This document shows positions 6,523 through 9,898 of a stretch of 9,898 nt of DNA, one piece after another. Positions within the stretch are counted from its first letter, which is position 1; each line of letters opens with the position of its first letter. The stretch covers positions 1 through 9,898 of the forward strand of contig JAMCTB010000157.1 of NCBI GenBank assembly GCA_023380955.1, given 5' to 3'. The notes below the pieces were generated by a model. It worked only from the letters and a program-made list of their open reading frames with translations. It was not told the DNA's origin and did no database searches. A program made the translations under genes and the position numbers. Source of the DNA: Chloroflexota bacterium (GTDB lineage Bacteria > Chloroflexota > UBA6077).

Positions 6523-7257
6523 ATGGATCAGGCAGTCTTCCCTTCCCTCCAGCAGAGCACCCTCAGGATGTCGGCCACGAACGCCATCCGTGACAGCATC
6601 GTAAGCGGCGTGCTCCGGCCTGGACAGCAGCTGGTGCAGGCGGAGATCGCCGCCCAGATGAACGTCAGCCGGGCACCCATCCGCGAGGCCTTGCGGCAGT
6701 TGGAGGAGGAGGGGCTCGTCGAGAGCATACCCTATCGCGGGACCTTCGTGTCCCGAGTGACCCGGCGGGACATCATCGAGCTGTACGGCCTGCGGGGAGC
6801 TCTGGAGTCCCTGGCGGCGCGACTCGCCATCCCCCGTTGCAGCGAGGAGGATATCGCCGGTCTGGAGGCCATCGTGGCTCGGATGTCGGAGGCCGCGGAA
6901 GTCGCGGACTACCTGGCCATCAGTGCCGCCGACATCGAATTCCACACGCATCTCTGCGTCCTCTCCGGCCACCAGCATCTGCTCAGGAACTGGCAGACCA
7001 ACTGCAACCTGATCCGACGCATCCTCACCTTCCGCAACCGGCTGAGCACTCCGCACGTCGTCGTCGCGATGCACACGCCCATCGTCGAAGCCGTCAGGAA
7101 CAGGGATGTAGATGCTGCTCAAGGCGCCATCGAGGAGCACTGCATCAACTCTGGAGAAGCCCTGGCCTCCATATGGCCCGACGACGAGTCCGATCTCAAC
7201 AGAGGGGTTGCCTACATCGATGCGCATCTTGGTAATCAATCCCAACAGCTCCGTTGA
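6523..7257 (+). CDS. GntR-family transcriptional regulator, FCD (FadR C-terminal) type
   Basis: DNA-binding regulator whose effector domain usually senses a small carboxylate. 244 residues. Residues about 17-80 form the winged helix-turn-helix, with VSRAPIREALRQLEEEGLVE (48-67) as the recognition region and YRGTFVS (71-77) as the wing. The FCD domain follows (about 82-215) with the expected metal ligands: Asp137 and His141 (AADIEFH), His184 (AMHTPIVEAV) and His206 (EEHC). ATG 6523 is taken as the start, although its ribosome binding site is weak; a second in-frame ATG at 6568 (residue 16) would still keep the whole DNA-binding domain. It overlaps the racemase gene by 38 nt, so the two are cotranscribed and probably coupled. 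The likely targets are its own operon and perhaps the transporter genes downstream. The effector is unknown. Confidence 0.93.
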   Translation: MDQAVFPSLQQSTLRMSATNAIRDSIVSGVLRPGQQLVQAEIAAQMNVSRAPIREALRQLEEEGLVESIPYRGTFVSRVTRRDIIELYGLRGALESLAARLAIPRCSEEDIAGLEAIVARMSEAAEVADYLAISAADIEFHTHLCVLSGHQHLLRNWQTNCNLIRRILTFRNRLSTPHVVVAMHTPIVEAVRNRDVDAAQGAIEEHCINSGEALASIWPDDESDLNRGVAYIDAHLGNQSQQLR

Positions 7258-7930
7258 CATGACCGCGGCAATCGCTCGCGAGCTGACGGCCGTCCGGCGC
7301 CCGGACTCACACGTGGATGTGGTGAATCCGGCCGGCGGACCCCTCTCCATCGAGTCGGCCTACGACGAGAGCCGAGCGGTGCCGGAGATGCTCAGGCTGG
7401 TCCAGCGGGCCCCCGAACAGGGATACGACGCCGTCGTCATCGCCTGCTTCTCCGACCCGGGGCTGGATGCCGCCCGAGAGTTGGTGGACATACCCGTGGT
7501 CGGCATTCAGGAAGCCTCCATGTACCTGGCAGCCTCCCTGGGCTCGTTCTTCGGCGTGCTGACCACCCTGGAGCGGCGGGTGCCGGTACGCCGGCGCTAC
7601 GCCGAGAGCCTGGGGCTGGGCGGCAAGATGGTGTCTACGCCGGTGCTGAACATCCCGGTGGCGGAAACCGTGGGGAGCCTCGAGAGGATGAAGGCCACGG
7701 CCCTGGCCAAGTCGCGAGAAGCCATGGCCGATGGGGCAGAAGTGCTGATCATGGGTTGCGCGGGACTGGGCGATTGGTCCCACGAGCTCCAGCAGGAGCT
7801 GGGCATCCCGATAATCAACCCCAACGCGGCCGGACTGAAGCTGGCGGAATCGCTGGTGGATCTCCGGTTGGCCCACAGCAAGGCGCGGAGCTTCCAGCCG
7901 CCCAGGTACGTCGTTCCGCTCGATAGATAG
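7220..7930 (+). CDS. Aspartate/glutamate/hydantoin racemase-family protein
   Basis: Cofactor-independent racemase or isomerase using two cysteines as acid/base catalysts. 236 residues, the usual length. It starts with INPNSS (6-11), typical of the hydantoin/allantoin racemase branch (HyuE-like). The two catalytic cysteines are present: Cys76 in VVIACFSDPGLDAAR (72-86) and Cys180 in LIMGCAGLGDW (176-186). IPIINPNAAGLKLAE (196-210) is the conserved C-terminal block. ATG 7220 is chosen from the family N-terminus; GAGGGG lies about 12 nt upstream, long for a ribosome binding site, and the start lies 38 nt inside gntR, so coupling to gntR translation is likely. Substrates in the family include 5-substituted hydantoins, allantoin, Asp, Glu and arylmalonates; the hydantoin branch is the best fit. 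No hydantoinase or carbamoylase gene is in the window. Confidence 0.88.
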   Translation: MRILVINPNSSVDMTAAIARELTAVRRPDSHVDVVNPAGGPLSIESAYDESRAVPEMLRLVQRAPEQGYDAVVIACFSDPGLDAARELVDIPVVGIQEASMYLAASLGSFFGVLTTLERRVPVRRRYAESLGLGGKMVSTPVLNIPVAETVGSLERMKATALAKSREAMADGAEVLIMGCAGLGDWSHELQQELGIPIINPNAAGLKLAESLVDLRLAHSKARSFQPPRYVVPLDR

Positions 7931-7936
7931 GAGCCC

Positions 7937-7975
7937 ACAGGGCGGCGGCCATGGGTCCAGGGGCCGCCAACCTGT
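7937..7975 (+). terminator. Hairpin after the racemase gene
   Basis: GGCGGCC (7944-7950) pairs with GGCCGCC (7962-7968), extended after a 2x2 internal loop by ACAGG (7937-7941) with CCTGT (7971-7975). It begins 7 nt after the racemase stop. No U-run follows, so it may reduce rather than end transcription into the ECF genes. Confidence 0.5.
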
Positions 7976-8091
7976 TGAGAGGAGGTGGTGGATAGCAGAG
8001 TATCTGTTCTGTGGCCGGTGGATGGCCGGGCCGGATGGCCATGGATGAAAGTCGCACCGATCTTATCTGGATTATCTAAAGGAGGACTGGG
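7976..8091 (+). promoter_or_regulatory. Structured leader of the ECF transporter genes
   Basis: Contains a hairpin ATGGCC (8022-8027) / GGCCAT (8037-8042), and the 8-nt direct repeat GGATGGCC at 8020 and 8033. A 12-codon open frame starts at ATG 8041 (or 14 codons from ATG 8035) and ends with TAA at 8077-8079. A perfect Shine-Dalgarno AAAGGAGG (8078-8085) follows. A poor promoter-like pair TTGAGA (7975-7980) / GAGTAT (7998-8003) is present but I would not rely on it. Confidence 0.4.
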
Positions 8092-8700
8092 ATGTCAACC
8101 GCTGCCCTCGCCAAAGAAAAGAAGCCGAGGTTTACCGTCCCTCTTGCGAAGATGTCCCTCAAGGCGTGGCCTGGCCGCACGGATACCAAGGGCATCGTAA
8201 GCTCTCTCATGATCTCGCTCGTGATGATTGGCATCCTGCAGTTTGGAGAGAGGCTGGATACTCTCCTCACCGGCGGGCTGTTCCCGGTTTCAGGCCGGGT
8301 TATCTCCATCACGATGATCGGTCTCGGGACGATGCTGTATGGCGTCGTGGGTGGTCTTATCGTTTCTGAGATCAATCCACTGATCGCTACCGCCACGGGC
8401 ACCAGCCCCATCGCTCCCTTCTTCTTTCTGACCAACGCCTGCCAGGTGCTGTCCGCCTACATCACCGGCAAGATCTTCGACAACGTCATCACCTGGAAGG
8501 CGACCATAACTAACGGCGTGCTGGCCACCGTCTTTCTCGTCCTGGTGTACATCCCGATGCACGTCCTGTACTTCCACATGCCAGTCGAGAAGATGGTTTC
8601 GCTGTACGCCATGCAGAGTCTGTTCTCCCTGACGGTTCCCGCCATCCTCCTTCGGATCCTGCTGAAGGTGGTTAGGGACGCCGGGTTCGTCGAGGAGTAA
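8092..8700 (+). CDS. Integral membrane protein, probable substrate-binding S component of an ECF transporter
   Basis: I do not recognise its family. It has 202 residues, a basic N-terminal tail (1-30) and five or six hydrophobic segments: about 36-52, 70-91 (perhaps continuing to 100), 108-124, 141-160 and 172-193. This is the size and topology of ECF S components. The most distinctive stretch is EINPLIATATGTSPIAPFFF (93-112) followed by LTNA, with polar and Gly/Pro residues that could line a ligand pocket. The call rests mainly on the next genes being EcfT and EcfA. ATG 8092 is fixed by AAAGGAGG ending 6 nt before it. The substrate is unknown; the upstream racemase suggests a hydantoin, ureide or amino-acid-like ligand, which is inference. 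The protein could also be an accessory membrane subunit, with the true S component outside the window. Confidence 0.6.
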   Translation: MSTAALAKEKKPRFTVPLAKMSLKAWPGRTDTKGIVSSLMISLVMIGILQFGERLDTLLTGGLFPVSGRVISITMIGLGTMLYGVVGGLIVSEINPLIATATGTSPIAPFFFLTNACQVLSAYITGKIFDNVITWKATITNGVLATVFLVLVYIPMHVLYFHMPVEKMVSLYAMQSLFSLTVPAILLRILLKVVRDAGFVEE

Positions 8701-8741
8701 AGCCGCAGCAATCCGGCTGGTTGGGTCCGATTGTCTGTCAT

Positions 8742-8768
8742 GCCAGCGGGGGTCACGCCCCCGCTGGC
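8742..8768 (+). terminator. Strong hairpin between the S-component and ecfT genes
   Basis: GCCAGCGGGGG (8742-8752) and CCCCCGCTGGC (8758-8768) form a perfect 11-bp, GC-rich stem with a 5-nt loop. It is followed by TTCCCCC, not a U-run. It ends 24 nt before the ecfT start codon and 12 nt before its Shine-Dalgarno region. It may partly terminate transcription or protect the 3' end of the upstream mRNA segment. Confidence 0.6.
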
Positions 8769-8792
8769 TTCCCCCATCACCGGGAGGTAACG

Positions 8793-9590
8793 ATGCCCAA
8801 GTTCCTGTTCGCGTCGGCTCTGGAGAAGGACGCGGCCACCTTCTTCTCCAGGCTCCATCCCACCACCATGCTGATAGCCCTGGGCTGCATGGTGGTGATC
8901 ATCTTCTCGACACTGAACTTCCTCGCCCTGGTTGGGATCCTGGCCTTCCTCTTTCTCATCGTGGTCTTCGATGGCATGCCGAAGCAAAGCACTTTCACAG
9001 TGCTGCTGGTGGTGATCCCGCTCTGTGTGTTCATAACCCTGATTCAGGCGCTCACCGATCCCAACCAAATCATCGCCCGCTTCGACCTGTTCGGGATGGG
9101 GATCCTGGTCTCTCAGGAGGGCATCTTCCTGGGGCTGTCCATTACCCTTCGCGTGGCGCTGATGGCGCTCACCATGACCATGTTCTTCACCGTGGTGCAC
9201 CCGGTCAAGCTGACGAGGGCCCTCTACGACATGGGGATGCCCTTCAAGTTTGCCTACACCTTTGTCCTGGCGCTCCGCTTCCTGCCGTTGATACTCGACG
9301 AGCTGGCGACGATCAACAACGCTCAGAAGTCTCGAGGCTACGACATCGATCGGGTCAACCCGGCCATCAAGGTGCTGAAGATGTTCCCGCTCACCATCCC
9401 GCTCATACTGAGTGCCCTGAAGCGGGCCGACACCACCGCCCTGGCAATGGACCTGAAGGCGTTCAACGCCTACCCGAAGCGGACGTTCTTCATCGGCCTG
9501 CAGAAGGGAGCCGCCGACACCGCGGTTCGCGCGATCAGCGTCCTAGCCATGGTGTTCTTCGTGGTAGTCACTTTCCGGGGGATACTGTAA
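8793..9590 (+). CDS. ecfT: ECF transporter transmembrane scaffold protein EcfT
   Basis: Energy-coupling membrane scaffold that links the S component to the EcfA ATPases. 265 residues, normal length. Hydrophobic segments lie at about 25-60, 67-86, 108-133 and 246-261. The conserved ALRFLPLILDELATINNAQK (160-179) plus SRGYD carries the first coupling motif (Ser-Arg-Gly, 180-182). The second coupling helix, ALKRADTTALAMDLKAF (208-224), is recognisable, but where many EcfT proteins have Ala-Arg-Gly or Ala-Arg-Ala it reads Leu-Lys-Ala (221-223). ATG 8793 is preceded by GGGAGG with good spacing. The ATPase gene starts 2 nt after the stop codon, so the two are coupled. Confidence 0.9.
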   Translation: MPKFLFASALEKDAATFFSRLHPTTMLIALGCMVVIIFSTLNFLALVGILAFLFLIVVFDGMPKQSTFTVLLVVIPLCVFITLIQALTDPNQIIARFDLFGMGILVSQEGIFLGLSITLRVALMALTMTMFFTVVHPVKLTRALYDMGMPFKFAYTFVLALRFLPLILDELATINNAQKSRGYDIDRVNPAIKVLKMFPLTIPLILSALKRADTTALAMDLKAFNAYPKRTFFIGLQKGAADTAVRAISVLAMVFFVVVTFRGIL

Positions 9591-9592
9591 CC

Positions 9593-9898
9593 ATGCCGCT
9601 GATTGAATTCGAGAACGTCGACTTCCGTTACTCGGGAACCACCCGCATGATCCTGGAGGACGTGAGCTTCTCCATCGAAGAGGGTGAGTTCGTCGCCATA
9701 TTCGGGGAAGGCAAGAGCACTCTCCTGATGTGCCTGTGCGGGGCCATTCCTCATCTGCTCCCAGGCAAGTTCTCGGGGCACGTTCGAGTGGATGGCATGG
9801 ATACCGAGACCGACAAGATCGCCGAGATATCCCGAAAGGTTGGGGTGGTGCTGCAGGACCCCGAGAACCAATTGTTCAACCTCACCGTCGAGGGCGAC
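9593..9898 (+). CDS. ecfA: ECF transporter ATPase EcfA, N-terminal 102 residues (cut by window edge)
   Basis: ATP-binding subunit that drives the ECF transporter from the cytoplasmic side. Visible are the start MPLIEFENVDFRYSG (1-15) with the aromatic A-loop Tyr13, then GEFVAIF (31-37), KSTLLMCLCGAIPHLLPG (41-58) and the Q-loop VVLQDPENQLF (85-95, Gln88), all typical of the EcfA branch. The Walker A motif is abnormal: residues 38-43 read G-E-G-K-S-T, three residues shorter than the usual GxxGxGKST, as if T-G-A were missing from GETGAGKST. The frame is intact on both sides. GGGGGA (9577-9582) may serve as ribosome binding site; the start lies 2 nt after ecfT. Signature motif, Walker B and H-loop lie outside the window. 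Confidence 0.88.
   Translation, partial: MPLIEFENVDFRYSGTTRMILEDVSFSIEEGEFVAIFGEGKSTLLMCLCGAIPHLLPGKFSGHVRVDGMDTETDKIAEISRKVGVVLQDPENQLFNLTVEGD

Noticed and set aside
6157..7350. Minus-strand open frame of 397 codons opposite gntR
   Set aside because: It covers the gntR gene and part of the response regulator in a wrong frame and shows no recognisable motif.
7985..8200. 71-codon plus-strand frame with AGGAGG at 7980-7985
   Set aside because: The purine-rich site is too close to the GTG start, and most of the frame overlaps the S-component gene out of frame.
8720..8792. Longer EcfT with an extra 24 N-terminal residues
   Set aside because: The extension is encoded by the hairpin region and the ATG at 8793 has the proper ribosome binding site.
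1..9898. tRNA, rRNA, CRISPR array, insertion sequence or attachment site
   Set aside because: No cloverleaf, regularly spaced repeats, terminal inverted repeats or transposase-like frame was found; the repeats present are short and isolated.

Overview
The window reads as a high-GC bacterial chromosome fragment. The substrate-binding lipoprotein carries a Tat-like twin-arginine signal, a lipobox and a long Ala/Pro/Thr linker. Together with the GTG start and the dense coding on both strands, this fits Chloroflexota best, but that is inference from style, not from a marker gene. No rRNA, tRNA, CRISPR array, transposase or phage gene is visible.

Left part (1-5089, minus strand). The left edge cuts a zinc-ribbon DNA methyltransferase (1-945). 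Its own promoter (955-983) predicts an almost leaderless mRNA, and a 13-bp hairpin (986-1024) separates it from the operon upstream. That operon encodes a family-5 peptide/nickel-type ABC importer: lipoprotein (2847-4541), DppB-like permease (1901-2821) and DppC-like permease (1039-1908). It starts from a good promoter (4895-4923) about 350 nt before the first start codon. No DppD/DppF ATPase genes accompany it.

Middle (5090-6374). A 3-hydroxyisobutyrate-dehydrogenase-family oxidoreductase (plus) diverges from the importer operon. The promoter zone between them holds a repeated GGCTGTA(A)GCCGGC element. A single-domain CheY-like response regulator (minus) faces it tail to tail.

Right part (6523-9898, plus strand). 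A GntR/FCD repressor overlaps a hydantoin/Asp/Glu racemase-family gene by 38 nt. After a hairpin and a structured leader comes an ECF-type transporter: an unrecognised S-like membrane protein, the EcfT scaffold and the first 102 codons of an EcfA ATPase cut by the right edge. The likely logic is that the FCD regulator senses a carboxylate or related metabolite and controls a racemase and an uptake system for a related small molecule. The substrate is unknown; a hydantoin- or ureide-like compound is a guess from the racemase.

Most unusual observations: the EcfA Walker A motif looks three residues short (G-E-G-K-S-T); the EcfT second coupling motif lacks its usual Ala-Arg; the S-like protein is not one I recognise; and a strong hairpin sits inside the ECF gene cluster.
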